Shown piece after piece: positions 37,964-47,793 of a stretch of DNA of 64,000 bases. Made by a program: the position numbers and the translations under genes. Each line of letters starts with the position of its first letter. Position 1 is the stretch's first letter. The notes beneath the pieces were generated by a model that saw nothing but the letters and a program-made list of their open reading frames with translations, searched no databases and was not told the origin of the DNA. Origin of the DNA: an uncultured Lachnospiraceae bacterium (GTDB lineage: Bacteria > Bacillota > Clostridia > Lachnospirales > Lachnospiraceae); NCBI GenBank assembly GCA_934418125.1, contig CAKRWT010000007.1, positions 26,437 through 90,436 on the forward strand, read 5' to 3'.

Positions 37964-39073
37964 TTATCCTTCCTTTCCCAGACATTCCAAAAAACGGTCT
38001 GCCTGTGCACTCTTTGCCAGTTCTCCGTATTCGTTGGAATACAGAATCACTTCTATCTGTATCTTTCCGGCAGCCCGCTTTCCCAGATAAAATAAAATCC
38101 TACCCAGAATGTCCTGCATCACTGCCTCTTTCTTTCCACAGTCGCACAGGATTCCCACTGCCTGCTCTGTGGTAACACAGGTTACTATCTTCTCCAGCTG
38201 TGGAAGTGGCACCTGTTGTCTTATGGCGGCTGCCGCCAACAGTTCCATCCGGCAGTCCCCCTCCTTGGAATGGGTGTTCATGATGCCGCCTGCCACTTTT
38301 ACCAGCTTGCCGATATGCCCGGTTAAGAGCATCTTTTCAAAGCCACAGGCTATCGCCATATCAATGGTGGCACCGATAAAATTACTGCACTTCACACTTT
38401 TGTCCAGGTCATACCCATATCTGCTTTTCATATAGTCAAGACCATAGTTCCCAAGCGATACGGCTGCCACCTGATACCCCTGTGCTTTCTTCTGCCGCAG
38501 TTCTACCTGAATGGTATCCAAAAGAGCCTGACTGCTCATAGGTTCTACAATACCGCTGGTCCCCAGAATGGAAATCCCGCCCAGGATGCCCAGCCTTCCA
38601 TTAAAGGTATGCTCTGCTAATGTCTCCCCTTCCGGCACGGATATGACCACCGACAACACGCCGGTATAATCTGCCAGTTGACAGACCTCAGTCACTTCCT
38701 TTGCTATCATTTCCCTGGGTACATGGTTGATGGCTGCCTGTCCCACCGGCTGGTCAAGACCGAGCTGTGTAACCCGTCCGACCCCTTTACCGCCGTCTAT
38801 CTGCACAGTAAGTTTTCCCTCCGGTTCCCCTACCGCAACGGTGGCACAAATCAGAGCTCCGGTGGTAATATCCGGGTCATCTCCGCCATCCTTCCTGACC
38901 CCGCAGGTAACCTGTCTCTCCTGCCTGTCTATGGCCTCTATCTGTGCATGGAAAGGAATCCCTTTTGGCGTCTCAATCGTTATGTTTTCCTTCCGGTTTC
39001 CGGTAAGCAGCATATAGGCTGCCGCTTTTGCTGCTGCCGCCGCACAGCTTCCTGTGGTAAATCCGTAACGCAT
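37964..39073 (-). CDS. cbiD: Cobalt-precorrin-5B C1-methyltransferase
   Basis: 369 residues. MRYGFTTGSCAAAAAKAAAY at the start and KDGGDDPDITTGA, LGTSGIVEPMS and TGHIGKLVKVAGGIMNTHS are typical CbiD blocks. CbiD belongs to the anaerobic pathway. It starts 94 bases before the end of cbiC, with AAGGGGGG upstream. Confidence 0.97.
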   Translation of the reverse strand: MRYGFTTGSCAAAAAKAAAYMLLTGNRKENITIETPKGIPFHAQIEAIDRQERQVTCGVRKDGGDDPDITTGALICATVAVGEPEGKLTVQIDGGKGVGRVTQLGLDQPVGQAAINHVPREMIAKEVTEVCQLADYTGVLSVVISVPEGETLAEHTFNGRLGILGGISILGTSGIVEPMSSQALLDTIQVELRQKKAQGYQVAAVSLGNYGLDYMKSRYGYDLDKSVKCSNFIGATIDMAIACGFEKMLLTGHIGKLVKVAGGIMNTHSKEGDCRMELLAAAAIRQQVPLPQLEKIVTCVTTEQAVGILCDCGKKEAVMQDILGRILFYLGKRAAGKIQIEVILYSNEYGELAKSAQADRFLECLGKEG

Positions 39074-39726
39074 CCTGTCCCCCCCTTTCCATCTTCTCTC
39101 ATTTCATACAAAATCGCATTACAGATGGCTGCTGCAATGTTGCTGCCACCTTTTCTGCCCCGGTTGACAATATGGGGCACCTTCGTCTTGCAAATCAGTT
39201 CCTTTGCCGCCTCCACGTTCACGAAGCCCACCGGTACACCGATAATAAATGCCGGCTGGTACTGGTTCTCCTGTATCATTTCATAAAGCCGTATCAATGC
39301 GGTAGGCGCATTTCCAACAGCAAAGATAACCGGCTTTTTTATGGCTGCTGCCCGCTCCATACTCACCGTTGCCCTTGTCACATGCCGTTCCTTTGCCAGG
39401 GCTGCCACCTGTTCGTCTGCCATAAAGCAATGGGCTTCCCCACCGTATTTTGCCAGCTCCTTTTTGTTGATTCCCGCCAGTGCCATATTCGTATCGGTAA
39501 CGATATCCGCTCCCTGCCGGATAAGTTCCTTGGCAACGTCTACGGCATGGTCGGAATAAGTCAGGGTCTTTGCATAGTCAAAATCCGCACTGGTATGAAT
39601 GGCTCTTTTCGTTACCTTCTCCTGTTCCTTTGGCAGCACAATCCCCATCTGCTCCAGTTCCTCTGTGATAATGGCAAAGCTTCTTTTCTCAATCTCTTCC
39701 GGTTTTACATACACAATCTCTTCCAT
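38980..39726 (-). CDS. cbiC: Precorrin-8X methylmutase
   Basis: 248 residues. Moves the C11 methyl to C12 to give hydrogenobyrinate or cobyrinate. The catalytic His is in KRAIHTSADFDYA; TDTNMALAGINK, NAPTALIRLYE and GVPVGFVNVEAAKE follow. The C-terminus, from about residue 217, is read out of frame over the first 94 bases of cbiD. The usual length is about 210, so the end is probably an acquired extension. Confidence 0.95.
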   Translation of the reverse strand: MEEIVYVKPEEIEKRSFAIITEELEQMGIVLPKEQEKVTKRAIHTSADFDYAKTLTYSDHAVDVAKELIRQGADIVTDTNMALAGINKKELAKYGGEAHCFMADEQVAALAKERHVTRATVSMERAAAIKKPVIFAVGNAPTALIRLYEMIQENQYQPAFIIGVPVGFVNVEAAKELICKTKVPHIVNRGRKGGSNIAAAICNAILYEMREDGKGGTGCVTDLPQEAVRRQQQKRQPICCLPETGRKT

Positions 39727-40762
39727 ATCTTCTCCCCACTGCTTCCATCAGCTTCCGGTTCTCTTCCTGACTCCTTACGGCAATGCGGTAATAGCCTTTT
39801 CCCAGTCCCCGGTAATTACTGCAATCCCGAATTAGAATCTTCTCCTGCAACAAAGCCTCATAAAGTGGCTTCCCGGTACACAGTAACAGGAAATTAGCAT
39901 CGCTTTCATAACTCTTTATGCCATAATCTGCCAAGGCTCCCCGCAGATATTCCCGCTCCCTCTCTACCAGGGAAATAGTCTGCGCAAGATACATTTCCTT
40001 GTCCCAACAGGCTTCCCCCACTGCCTGGGCAAAGCAGGAAAGGTTCCACTCCGGAAGATGCTTTCCGATTCGTTCTGCCATTTCTACAGAGCCGGTCAGC
40101 AGATAGCCAAGCCGCACCCCCGGAATGGCATATATTTTCGTATAGGCACCTGCTACCAGTACATGAGGATAATCGCCGCCCTTATGGGTTTCCCAGAAGC
40201 CTTCCTGTCCGGTAAAAGGAAGAAAACATTCATCTAATACCAGGGTAATCTTCCTCTCTTCACACACTTTACCAATCTGCTCCACTAATTCCGGTGGCAG
40301 TCTGTTCCCCACCGGGTTATTCGGGTTTGCCAGAAATACCATATCGGTTCCGGCAGCTTCCTGCAAAGCTTCCAGAAACTTCTCCGTAAGGCAATACCCA
40401 TCCTGCTCCTGCATTTCATAAAAGGAAAGTTCTGCCCCCACTGCCTCTGCTGCTCTCTCATATCCATAAAAGGACGGCACCGGGATACAGACTTTCTTAG
40501 GCTGCAGGGCATGGACAATCGCCAGAAACAACTCCGATGCACCATTTCCACAGACAATCCGCTCCGGTGGAACCTGGGTTTCCCGGCTGATATTCTGACG
40601 TATTGCCCCTCCGGTAATATCCGGATAACACAGAGCCTTGTCCACCGCCTGTTCCAGAATCTCCCTTATCCTCGTCGGCATTCCCAAGGGATTGCCATTG
40701 ACCGAAAAGTCCATGGTAACCTGATTTCTGTAAATATCTCCTCCATGGATTATCCTATCCAT
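39689..40762 (-). CDS. cobD: L-threonine-O-3-phosphate decarboxylase (aminobutanol/aminopropanol linker)
   Basis: About 357 residues, class I/II PLP fold. HGGDIYRN at the start, GNGASELFLAI, NPNNPVGNRLP, LDECFLPFTG and the PLP lysine in AGAYTKIYAIPGVRLGY. Makes (R)-1-amino-2-propanol phosphate for the nucleotide loop. The ATG is chosen because of AGGAGG nine bases upstream. It overlaps cbiC by 38 bases and cbiB by 13. Confidence 0.9.
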   Translation of the reverse strand: MDRIIHGGDIYRNQVTMDFSVNGNPLGMPTRIREILEQAVDKALCYPDITGGAIRQNISRETQVPPERIVCGNGASELFLAIVHALQPKKVCIPVPSFYGYERAAEAVGAELSFYEMQEQDGYCLTEKFLEALQEAAGTDMVFLANPNNPVGNRLPPELVEQIGKVCEERKITLVLDECFLPFTGQEGFWETHKGGDYPHVLVAGAYTKIYAIPGVRLGYLLTGSVEMAERIGKHLPEWNLSCFAQAVGEACWDKEMYLAQTISLVEREREYLRGALADYGIKSYESDANFLLLCTGKPLYEALLQEKILIRDCSNYRGLGKGYYRIAVRSQEENRKLMEAVGRRYGRDCVCKTGRD

Positions 40763-41718
40763 AGGCTGATTCCTCCTAATCCCAGCAGGCAAAGCAGTTC
40801 ACTAATCCAGGCAGTCAGATACAGCAGGTGATTTGCCCGCTTAATATCCTCCGTCTCCACTGCCCGCTCTGCATCGCCAATATAAGGCTTTTCCACCAGT
40901 TTGCCAAAGTAACTGGCACTTCCGGCTAACCGGATTCCCAATGCCCCGGCACAGACTGCTTCCGTCTGGGCAGAATTGGGGCTCGCATGCTGGTAACGGT
41001 CTCTTCTGTATATCCGCCACGCTTTTTTTGCATTATAATCTGACCCACTCAAAAAGCAGGCAGCTATCATCAGCACTGCACTGATTCTTGCCGGCATATA
41101 ATTGACTGCATCATCCAGTCGGGCTGCGGTTCTGCCAAAATACAAATACCGCTCACTCTTATAACCTACCATGGAATCCATCGTATTTACCGCTTTATAT
41201 AAAAAGCCAAGCACCGGACCACCAATGGCTGTATACAGCATGGGGGCGATTACCCCATCCGAAGTATTCTCTGCCACTGTCTCAATGGCAGCCTTGGCAA
41301 TCCCCGTTTCATCTAACGACTGGGTGTCCCTGCCTACAATCATGGATACTGCTTTTCTGGCAGCCTCCAAATCCTGCTTCTGTAAAGCATCATATACTTT
41401 CATGCTCTCTGTTTTCAGACATTTGGTGGCAAGAATCTGGTAGGTCATAATGCTCTCCACTACAACACCAAGCAGCGGGTGCACCCGATAGGCTCCTGCC
41501 CATAGCAGAAATGTTACACTCCCGGTCACTGCCAGTACCAAGAGTACCATAATGGTTCCTTTCCGGGAATTCTTCTCTTCCGGGTGATTCCACTTATGTT
41601 CCAGCCAGCCAATCAGACTGCCAATCGCCCGGATGGGATGCGGCAGCCAGTAGGGGTCCCCTAACAGGAAATCCAGTAAAAAGCCTGCTGCCATTGCTGT
41701 GATATGATACGTTATCAT
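40750..41718 (-). CDS. cbiB: Adenosylcobinamide-phosphate synthase
   Basis: About 322 residues, membrane protein. FLLDFLLGDPYWLPHPIRAI at the start, then VAENTSDGVIAPMLY and HASPNSAQTEAV are CbiB/CobD(Pseudomonas) signatures. Joins the aminopropanol phosphate to adenosylcobyric acid. The start is the second ATG, with AGGA six bases upstream. Confidence 0.95.
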   Translation of the reverse strand: MITYHITAMAAGFLLDFLLGDPYWLPHPIRAIGSLIGWLEHKWNHPEEKNSRKGTIMVLLVLAVTGSVTFLLWAGAYRVHPLLGVVVESIMTYQILATKCLKTESMKVYDALQKQDLEAARKAVSMIVGRDTQSLDETGIAKAAIETVAENTSDGVIAPMLYTAIGGPVLGFLYKAVNTMDSMVGYKSERYLYFGRTAARLDDAVNYMPARISAVLMIAACFLSGSDYNAKKAWRIYRRDRYQHASPNSAQTEAVCAGALGIRLAGSASYFGKLVEKPYIGDAERAVETEDIKRANHLLYLTAWISELLCLLGLGGISLWIG

Positions 41719-41735
41719 AATGTGTCCTATCCTCA

Positions 41736-41800
41736 TTTCTGCACATGTTTTATCTGCGCAGACACAAATCTCATGTGTGAAAACTCTTTCCTAATCTACT
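41736..41800 (-). repeat. Member of the intergenic GCGTGCGTAGAA-type repeat family
   Basis: On the minus strand: GGAAAGAGTTTTCACACATG, then AGATTTGTGTCTGCGCAG and CATGTGCAGAAATGAGGAT. It aligns with 60839-60930 and with units at 9665-9798. Its last bases include the ribosome-site region of cbiB. Confidence 0.6.
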
Positions 41801-41807
41801 TCATTTT

Positions 41808-42464
41808 TCAATCTGTTATCTGTTCTATCTGCTCTATTTCCAATACCTCTATGGTATTTTGCTTTCTTCTTATCCGGGTATGGTAACCGCCCCCATTAGG
41901 CACCTGGAAGCTGAAATACTCCCTGCCTGTCAGTTCACTTAACACCGCCATGATAGTGCCACCGTGTACCACTGCCACCACCTTGTCTGGCATCCCGTCT
42001 TTATCTAACAGGAAAAGCATCCGTTCCAGTCCTTTCCTGCTTCTTTGAAGGAAGGCTTCTCGCGACTCCCCCTGGGGAAAAGGCAGTGTGCCATCGCTGT
42101 CAATCCACCTTTGATAGTAGGCATCTCCTTTTAAATCCTGGTAGTTCTTCCCCTCAAATAACCCAAAATCCATTTCCTCCCACTCCGGAATGAGCAGCGG
42201 TTCTTTCTGGAAAAGCAGTTCTGCTGTCTGTCTGCACCGCTTCATGGGAGAAGAAAATAACGGAAATGTCTGCCATGCTTCCGGCACTTTCTTTGCCTGT
42301 AATCTTTCTGTTTCCGCTTCGGTTAAACCTTCATCCGTCTTGCCCAGATAGCGGTGTTCTTCATTGGATTTGGTTTTCCCATGGCGAAGCCAGTAGATTT
42401 CCATTTCTGCCTGGATTACTGTTTCTGCTTTTTCTTCTATCTCGTTTTTATTGTTCTCTTTCAT
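41808..42464 (-). CDS. cobC: Histidine phosphatase (probable alpha-ribazole phosphatase)
   Basis: About 218 residues of the phosphoglycerate-mutase-like superfamily: catalytic RHGKT, ERxxxT-like RCRQTAELL, and VVHGGTIMAVL. The position between mini-CobU and cbiB suggests the CobC role of removing the 5' phosphate of alpha-ribazole, or adenosylcobalamin-5'-phosphate. The start is the ATG that overlaps the preceding stop (ATGA). Confidence 0.85.
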   Translation of the reverse strand: MKENNKNEIEEKAETVIQAEMEIYWLRHGKTKSNEEHRYLGKTDEGLTEAETERLQAKKVPEAWQTFPLFSSPMKRCRQTAELLFQKEPLLIPEWEEMDFGLFEGKNYQDLKGDAYYQRWIDSDGTLPFPQGESREAFLQRSRKGLERMLFLLDKDGMPDKVVAVVHGGTIMAVLSELTGREYFSFQVPNGGGYHTRIRRKQNTIEVLEIEQIEQITD

Positions 42465-42793
42465 TTCAGCTTCTGTCCGATTCCACATACAATCCGCTCC
42501 ACAGTCTCTGCTTCTTTTGCCAGCCCGATTAACAGCTGTCCCAGCCGGTCCCGGTACTCTCTTTCCGCTGCCTCCATGGGTACAATGCCGTTACCGATTT
42601 CATCACAGATAAAAATGCAGTCCTGATGCTTCCTGTAATAGTCCCACACGATTTCTTCCGCAGGCTGTCCCTCTGCCAGCAGTTTTTTAACCCACAGGTG
42701 CAGATTGTCTACCACCGGAGCCGCTGTGTTCCCTGTTTTTTTCTGTACATATTCTGCCTTGCCCTGTCCATAACCACCTATATATAACTGCAT
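42461..42793 (-). CDS. Short CobU-like P-loop protein
   Basis: Only 110 residues, with a P-loop-like GGYGQGKA at 6-13, LHLWVKKLL (CobU L-xLW-xxLL) and CDEIGNGIVPMEAAEREYRD at 63, the CobU NEVGxGIVP block. Compared with CobU (about 180 residues) the middle section, with the guanylylated His and base-binding parts, is missing. The frame is intact, has its own ribosome site and is tightly coupled with cobC. It could be a second subunit or regulator of the real CobU three genes upstream, or a decaying paralogue. Confidence 0.75.
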   Translation of the reverse strand: MQLYIGGYGQGKAEYVQKKTGNTAAPVVDNLHLWVKKLLAEGQPAEEIVWDYYRKHQDCIFICDEIGNGIVPMEAAEREYRDRLGQLLIGLAKEAETVERIVCGIGQKLK

Positions 42794-42811
42794 ACTTCCT
42801 GTTTCCTTTTC

Positions 42812-43567
42812 TCACATTATAATCGCCACGGCAGCTGCTATGGCAGCTTCACAGACGGTCACGAAAAATCCGGCAGTATCCCCGGTAATGCCTCCCAGCT
42901 CCCGGTAGCTTTTCCATCGAAAATAAAGAAAGCATACCAGTGCGGTGACAATAACCGCCAGCCCTCCGGTCACGGACAGCCATAAATCCAGACCGCACAA
43001 TAACACCAGTTGTATAAGCAATACCCCTGCCACGATTTTTTTCCTGGCATCTTTGGCAAAGGTATGGAGCATCCCTTCTTCTCTGGCAGGCGCAAGCCAC
43101 ATGACTCCCAGCCCGCTGAAACACCTTGTCATGGGAAATCCTGTTCCCACCAGGATAGCTGCCTGCATGGTCTTTATCTCCGATAATGCTGCAATATCTA
43201 TCAGGTAATACAAGATAACCATAATCACCGCAAAGGCTCCGATATGGGAGTCCTTCAGGATTTCCAGCTTCTTCTCCTTGCTCTGATAGGAATGAAAGGC
43301 ATCCATGGTATCCATGTAGCCATCCACGTGAAAACCACCGGAAATGGCTAAAGGAATCGCCGCCGCTATGAGACTGCCACATAAGGTGCCGATGCCACAT
43401 CGTTCACAAAGGGCATGCCACAGGACAAATACCACGCCAATCACGGCTCCAATCCATGGGAAAAAGCACATCATATATTCCATGTCCTCTTCCTCCCAGG
43501 CAAATTGGGGCATAGGGATTTTGGAATAAATCGAAAAAGCGATACAGATTCCTTTCAGTATTTTCAT
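42812..43567 (-). CDS. cobS: Adenosylcobinamide-GDP ribazoletransferase (cobalamin synthase)
   Basis: 251 residues, polytopic membrane protein. SKIPMPQFAWEEED at the start, GGFHVDGYMDTMDAF and GAFAVIMVILYYLIDI are typical. Joins the lower ligand to adenosyl-GDP-cobinamide. Four-base overlap with cobU. Confidence 0.96.
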   Translation of the reverse strand: MKILKGICIAFSIYSKIPMPQFAWEEEDMEYMMCFFPWIGAVIGVVFVLWHALCERCGIGTLCGSLIAAAIPLAISGGFHVDGYMDTMDAFHSYQSKEKKLEILKDSHIGAFAVIMVILYYLIDIAALSEIKTMQAAILVGTGFPMTRCFSGLGVMWLAPAREEGMLHTFAKDARKKIVAGVLLIQLVLLCGLDLWLSVTGGLAVIVTALVCFLYFRWKSYRELGGITGDTAGFFVTVCEAAIAAAVAIIM

Positions 43568-44094
43568 CCTTCCTTCTCTCCCTTCATGACAAGCGGGATA
43601 CCGACCACAACCTCTACTACCCGGTCTGCCATTTCTGCCAGTCTGCAGTTGATCGTTCCCAATGTCTGCAAATATTCCATGGTAAAGGCATCGTAGCAGA
43701 TGCCATCCTCAAACACATTGTTCGTCACAATAATAAGATGATTTACCTTTACCGAAAGCTGTTGTATCTGTGTGAGCACTTTTTCTACAACAGTCTCTCC
43801 GGGGCTGTTTCCTTCCGGTAAGAACATCTCGTTGGCTACCAGATTGGACATACATTCTAACAGGGCTGCTGCCTTTTTCGGAAAAACAGCTTCTCCCACA
43901 TCCACCGGCAGTTCCAGGGTACGAAACCCCTTCCCTTCCCGCATGGTACGATGCTTTAACACGCGCTTTTCGCCCTCTTCATCATAGACCTGCATGGTCG
44001 CGATATAATATTTTTCTTCCGTACAGGCCGCTAACAAGGACTCTGCATAAGCGGATTTGCCACTGCCACTGCCTCCGATAATCAATGTCATCAT
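43564..44094 (-). CDS. cobU: Adenosylcobinamide kinase / GDP-cobinamide synthase
   Basis: 176 residues with the P-loop GGSGSGKS at 7-14, YYIATMQVYDEEG and the His acceptor in KHRTMREGKGF. The canonical NEVGxGIVP block is here divergent (TNNVFEDGICYD), whereas the short CobU-like protein keeps it. Overlaps cobT by four bases. Confidence 0.9.
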   Translation of the reverse strand: MMTLIIGGSGSGKSAYAESLLAACTEEKYYIATMQVYDEEGEKRVLKHRTMREGKGFRTLELPVDVGEAVFPKKAAALLECMSNLVANEMFLPEGNSPGETVVEKVLTQIQQLSVKVNHLIIVTNNVFEDGICYDAFTMEYLQTLGTINCRLAEMADRVVEVVVGIPLVMKGEKEG

Positions 44095-45155
44095 TTCGCA
44101 TACCTCTCATAGGGAGCCAGCGCAATGTCGGCAAAGGTGGTTCCCTCCCGGTAAAGTGTCAACGCCACATCCAGCATGGAAAACAAAAATACCGTTCCTG
44201 TGCCTTCTCCCAGGGCAAGTCCCGCCTCCAACACGGGCTGTAGGGAAAGCTCCTGCAGCAAAAGTCCTGCCGCCGGTTCTTTTCCTTTATGGGAGGGAAT
44301 CATATAAGCCTCTGTCCCAGGGCAAAGCCTGCTGGCACACACAGCTGCCACGGCACTGATAACCCCATCTATCACAATCGGTACATGATACAAGGCACCG
44401 CCCAGAAACACCCCGACCATGCCGGCAATGTCCAGTCCACCCACACAGCACAGAATCCGCAGGGTTTCCTCCGGTTGCAGCTGATACTGCTGCAGGGCTT
44501 CTTCAATGACCTGTTGTTTATGTTTCAGTCCGGTATCGTCCAGACCTGCTCCTCTGCCGGTTACCCGTTCTGCCGGGCACCCCAGTAAAGCGGCTGCCAT
44601 GGCACTGCTTGTGGTGGTGTTGCCAATTCCCATCTCTCCTGTTCCAAGAATCCCATAGCCTTTCTGTTTGCACTGTTCTACCAGTTCGATTCCTACGTTA
44701 ATGGCTGCACAAGCCTGCTCCTTTGTCATAGCCGGCGTCCTTAGGAAATTGGCAGTTCCCCTGCTTATTTTTCGAGGAAGCACACCCGGATAAACCCGGT
44801 TGGTGTTGATACCAATATCCACCGGGATGACTTCACAGCCGATAGCTGCTGCCATTTTACACACAGAAGAATTTCCCTGCCCCATACTCTCCGCCACCAT
44901 TGCCGTGACTTCCTGCCCAGACTGGCTGATATGCTCTTCCACAATGCCATTGTCTGCACACATCACCAGTACTGCCTTTCGCCGGATGTCCGGCACGGTA
45001 TTTCCCTGCATGGCTCCGATTCTGGCAAAAATCGTTTCAAACATACCCAATCCATCCAGAGGCTTTGCCAGGCTGTCCCAGTTTTTCTTTATCTGCTGTT
45101 GTATTGCTTCATCCGGTGGTACAATTTCCATCGGGGTTCCGTTATATCTTTGCAT
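44091..45155 (-). CDS. cobT: Nicotinate-nucleotide--dimethylbenzimidazole phosphoribosyltransferase
   Basis: 354 residues. Activates the lower-ligand base. [10 protein letters not shown] and [26 protein letters not shown] and VCCxxGLD-like [14 protein letters not shown], with [13 protein letters not shown] near the end. Overlaps cobQ by 14 bases. Confidence 0.96.
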   Translation of the reverse strand: MQRYNGTPMEIVPPDEAIQQQIKKNWDSLAKPLDGLGMFETIFARIGAMQGNTVPDIRRKAVLVMCADNGIVEEHISQSGQEVTAMVAESMGQGNSSVCKMAAAIGCEVIPVDIGINTNRVYPGVLPRKISRGTANFLRTPAMTKEQACAAINVGIELVEQCKQKGYGILGTGEMGIGNTTTSSAMAAALLGCPAERVTGRGAGLDDTGLKHKQQVIEEALQQYQLQPEETLRILCCVGGLDIAGMVGVFLGGALYHVPIVIDGVISAVAAVCASRLCPGTEAYMIPSHKGKEPAAGLLLQELSLQPVLEAGLALGEGTGTVFLFSMLDVALTLYREGTTFADIALAPYERYAK

Positions 45156-46650
45156 CTGTCAACATCCCATATATCTGTGGCATATCCAGGCTGTCCCGCA
45201 GCCCTGCTGCCAGCTTGTCATACTGTAACTGTTCATAGGCTTTGTAATCCATCAGGCTGCTGGTATCCACCAGCACGCCCTTTTTCTTTGCCAGTATCTC
45301 CACCATCCGTCCGGCAGTCTGTGCATGGTCAAAGATACCATGGACATACGTTCCGTATACATTTCCCTGAAAAGTACCTTCTTCTTTCCAACATCCCTGC
45401 ACTTTCATTCTGGCAAGCGGACTGTTTTGTTTCTTCATACAACAATTTGTTGTTTTTCCCATGTGTATTTCATATCCGGAAAAAGAATTCCCGGAAAGGG
45501 GCTGTAAGATTCCCTGTAAGGGTAAGAAGTTTCCTTCCACCTGGGTTCTGGTCTTTTCCGGCTGTAAGCTTGTGCTGACCGGCAGTAAGCCCATCCCCTG
45601 CATCTGACCGCCTTCTTCTACTCCATCCGGGTCACAGATAGCTTCGCCCAACATCTGGTAGCCACCACAGATACCAATGACCGGAATATCTTCCGCCTTT
45701 TTCTTTACCATGGCTTCCAGTCCGTTTTCCCGCATCCAGCGCAGGTCTGCCATAGTGTTCTTGCTGCCGGGCAGTATTATCATATCGGGATGGTGCAGCT
45801 CCCGCATATTGTCCACATACCGGACCGAAACCTCCTCCATCTGCTCAAACACATCAAAGTCCGTAAAATTAGAAATCCGGGGGTATTTAATAACCGCAAT
45901 GTCGATTACCTTTTCCTGCCTTCTGTCAAACCGTGGACTGAGACTGTCCTCGTCTGCAAGGGATAACTCCATATAAGGTACCACCCCTACCACCGGGATG
46001 CCGCCCCGCTCTTCTAACATGACCACACCGGGGTCCAGAATGGATTTATCGCCCCGGAACTTATTGATAATCAGTCCCCTGACCCGCTGCTTCTCCTCCG
46101 GTTCTAAGAGCATGATGGTTCCTAACAGTTGGGCAAACACGCCGCCCCGGTCAATATCCCCGGTCAGAAGCACCGGTGCATCTACCATCTTTGCCATTCC
46201 CATATTTACAATATCGTTCTCCTTCAGGTTAATCTCTGCCGGGCTGCCGGCTCCCTCGATAACGATAATATCTGCCCGCTTTTCCAACTCCGAAAAGGCG
46301 TGTAAAATATCCGGTACCAGTTGCTTTTTATAAGCAAAATAATCTCTGGCACTCATATTCCCTAGTACCTTTCCGTTCACAATCACCTGCGAACCAATAT
46401 GATTGGTAGGCTTTAACAGAATCGGATTCATCAGCACAGAGGGTTCCATGCCTGCTGCCTCCGCCTGCATTACCTGCGCCCGTCCCATTTCCAGTCCTTC
46501 CCCCGTAATAAACGAGTTCAGTGCCATATTCTGGGATTTAAAAGGGGCTACCCGATAACCATCCTGTTTAAAAATCCTGCAGAGTCCTGCCACCAGCAGA
46601 CTCTTCCCTGCATTGGACATGGTTCCCTGCACCATAATGACCTTTGCCAT
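45142..46650 (-). CDS. cobQ: Cobyric acid synthase
   Basis: 502 residues. Amidates b, d, e and g carboxyls. [20 protein letters not shown] (P-loop), [17 protein letters not shown] and amidotransferase nucleophile [10 protein letters not shown] are complete. The ATG at 46650 has GGAGG upstream. Starts right after the ABC ATPase. Confidence 0.97.
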   Translation of the reverse strand: MAKVIMVQGTMSNAGKSLLVAGLCRIFKQDGYRVAPFKSQNMALNSFITGEGLEMGRAQVMQAEAAGMEPSVLMNPILLKPTNHIGSQVIVNGKVLGNMSARDYFAYKKQLVPDILHAFSELEKRADIIVIEGAGSPAEINLKENDIVNMGMAKMVDAPVLLTGDIDRGGVFAQLLGTIMLLEPEEKQRVRGLIINKFRGDKSILDPGVVMLEERGGIPVVGVVPYMELSLADEDSLSPRFDRRQEKVIDIAVIKYPRISNFTDFDVFEQMEEVSVRYVDNMRELHHPDMIILPGSKNTMADLRWMRENGLEAMVKKKAEDIPVIGICGGYQMLGEAICDPDGVEEGGQMQGMGLLPVSTSLQPEKTRTQVEGNFLPLQGILQPLSGNSFSGYEIHMGKTTNCCMKKQNSPLARMKVQGCWKEEGTFQGNVYGTYVHGIFDHAQTAGRMVEILAKKKGVLVDTSSLMDYKAYEQLQYDKLAAGLRDSLDMPQIYGMLTDAKI

Positions 46651-46651
46651 A

Positions 46652-47785
46652 TCACATTTCCTCCAACAGCCCCTTCTCCTTCGCCAGAAGAAGTAACTGC
46701 TCATTTGCCCGGTTCATGGTTCCGAAAGTATCCGTGCAGCAGATAACCTTCTCACACTGTCCCATACTTTTCCGTGCCTGTTCATACGCCTCTGCCGATA
46801 TCGGCTCAAAGGCTTTCTCCGTGATAACCTCTGCTGCTAGGGCTTTTGCTACCGGATAATCCAGGTCGTTTTCCGGAATGACTCCCGTTGCAAAAGGAAT
46901 CCCCTCCCGTTGCAGTCTGCGGTAAGTTCCTGCCGCACTTCCATTCCCGCCAATGACAAAGACCTTCGGTGTTCCTCTTACCGCCTCCAGCTCCAGGCAG
47001 CCAAACCGGGCATTGTAGCTGCCCCTGGTCATACCATAAAGCTTCTCCATAGAATCCTGGGTAAATACCTCCTCCGGTGTGCCATAGCGGTCTATATGGT
47101 TGTCCCGCACACACATCACATAATCGGAGATACGCTGTGCCAAATCCAGTTCATGTAAGGACATCATAACTGCCACCTGTTTATGCACTACCATATCCTT
47201 TAACAGTGTCATCAACTCCAGCTTGTGACGGATATCCAGATAGGAAGTAGGCTCATCTAGTACAATGATTTCCGGCTCCTGGCAAATCGCCCTGGCTAAC
47301 ATAATCCGCTGCCTCTGCCCATCACTGATGCGGGTAAAATCCTGCTTTGCCAAATCCTGCGCCTGCACCAAGGCTAACGCCTGCTCTACCTTCTCCTTAT
47401 CCTCTTTTCCAAGGATTCCCATTCTGCCGGTATAAGGGTAACGCCCGGTAGCAACCACCTCATAGCAGCTCATCCACTCGGACTGTAACCTTCCGGTCAT
47501 CACAACCGCCACTTTTCGGGCAAACTCCTGTCCGCCATACTCCTGCATTGCCTTTCCCTCCAGATAGACGCAGCCGGATACTAAGGCAAGCTGTCTGGTA
47601 ATACTTTTTAAAATCGTAGATTTCCCGACACCATTTGGTCCAATCAGCGTAAGAATTTTACCCTGTTTCAGGGTAAGCGCGATATCCCGGATGAGAGCCT
47701 GATTCTGGTATCCTACATCCAAATGCTCTGTTATAAGGCACGCACTTTCTTTCCGCTCCTCTATTTTCACAGGTTTTTCTTCCAT
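46652..47785 (-). CDS. ABC transporter ATPase (BtuD/FecE type) with an extra C-terminal domain
   Basis: About 377 residues. The first 260 form a BtuD/FecE ATPase: Walker [10 protein letters not shown], signature [15 protein letters not shown], Walker [14 protein letters not shown]-loop SLHELD. The C-terminal 110 residues, from about 270, form an extra domain with a Rossmann-like start [19 protein letters not shown]. Its position in the B12 operon with permease and binding protein suggests corrinoid, cobalt or other tetrapyrrole uptake. Confidence 0.9.
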   Translation of the reverse strand: MEEKPVKIEERKESACLITEHLDVGYQNQALIRDIALTLKQGKILTLIGPNGVGKSTILKSITRQLALVSGCVYLEGKAMQEYGGQEFARKVAVVMTGRLQSEWMSCYEVVATGRYPYTGRMGILGKEDKEKVEQALALVQAQDLAKQDFTRISDGQRQRIMLARAICQEPEIIVLDEPTSYLDIRHKLELMTLLKDMVVHKQVAVMMSLHELDLAQRISDYVMCVRDNHIDRYGTPEEVFTQDSMEKLYGMTRGSYNARFGCLELEAVRGTPKVFVIGGNGSAAGTYRRLQREGIPFATGVIPENDLDYPVAKALAAEVITEKAFEPISAEAYEQARKSMGQCEKVICCTDTFGTMNRANEQLLLLAKEKGLLEEM

Positions 47786-47793
47786 ACCATTCC

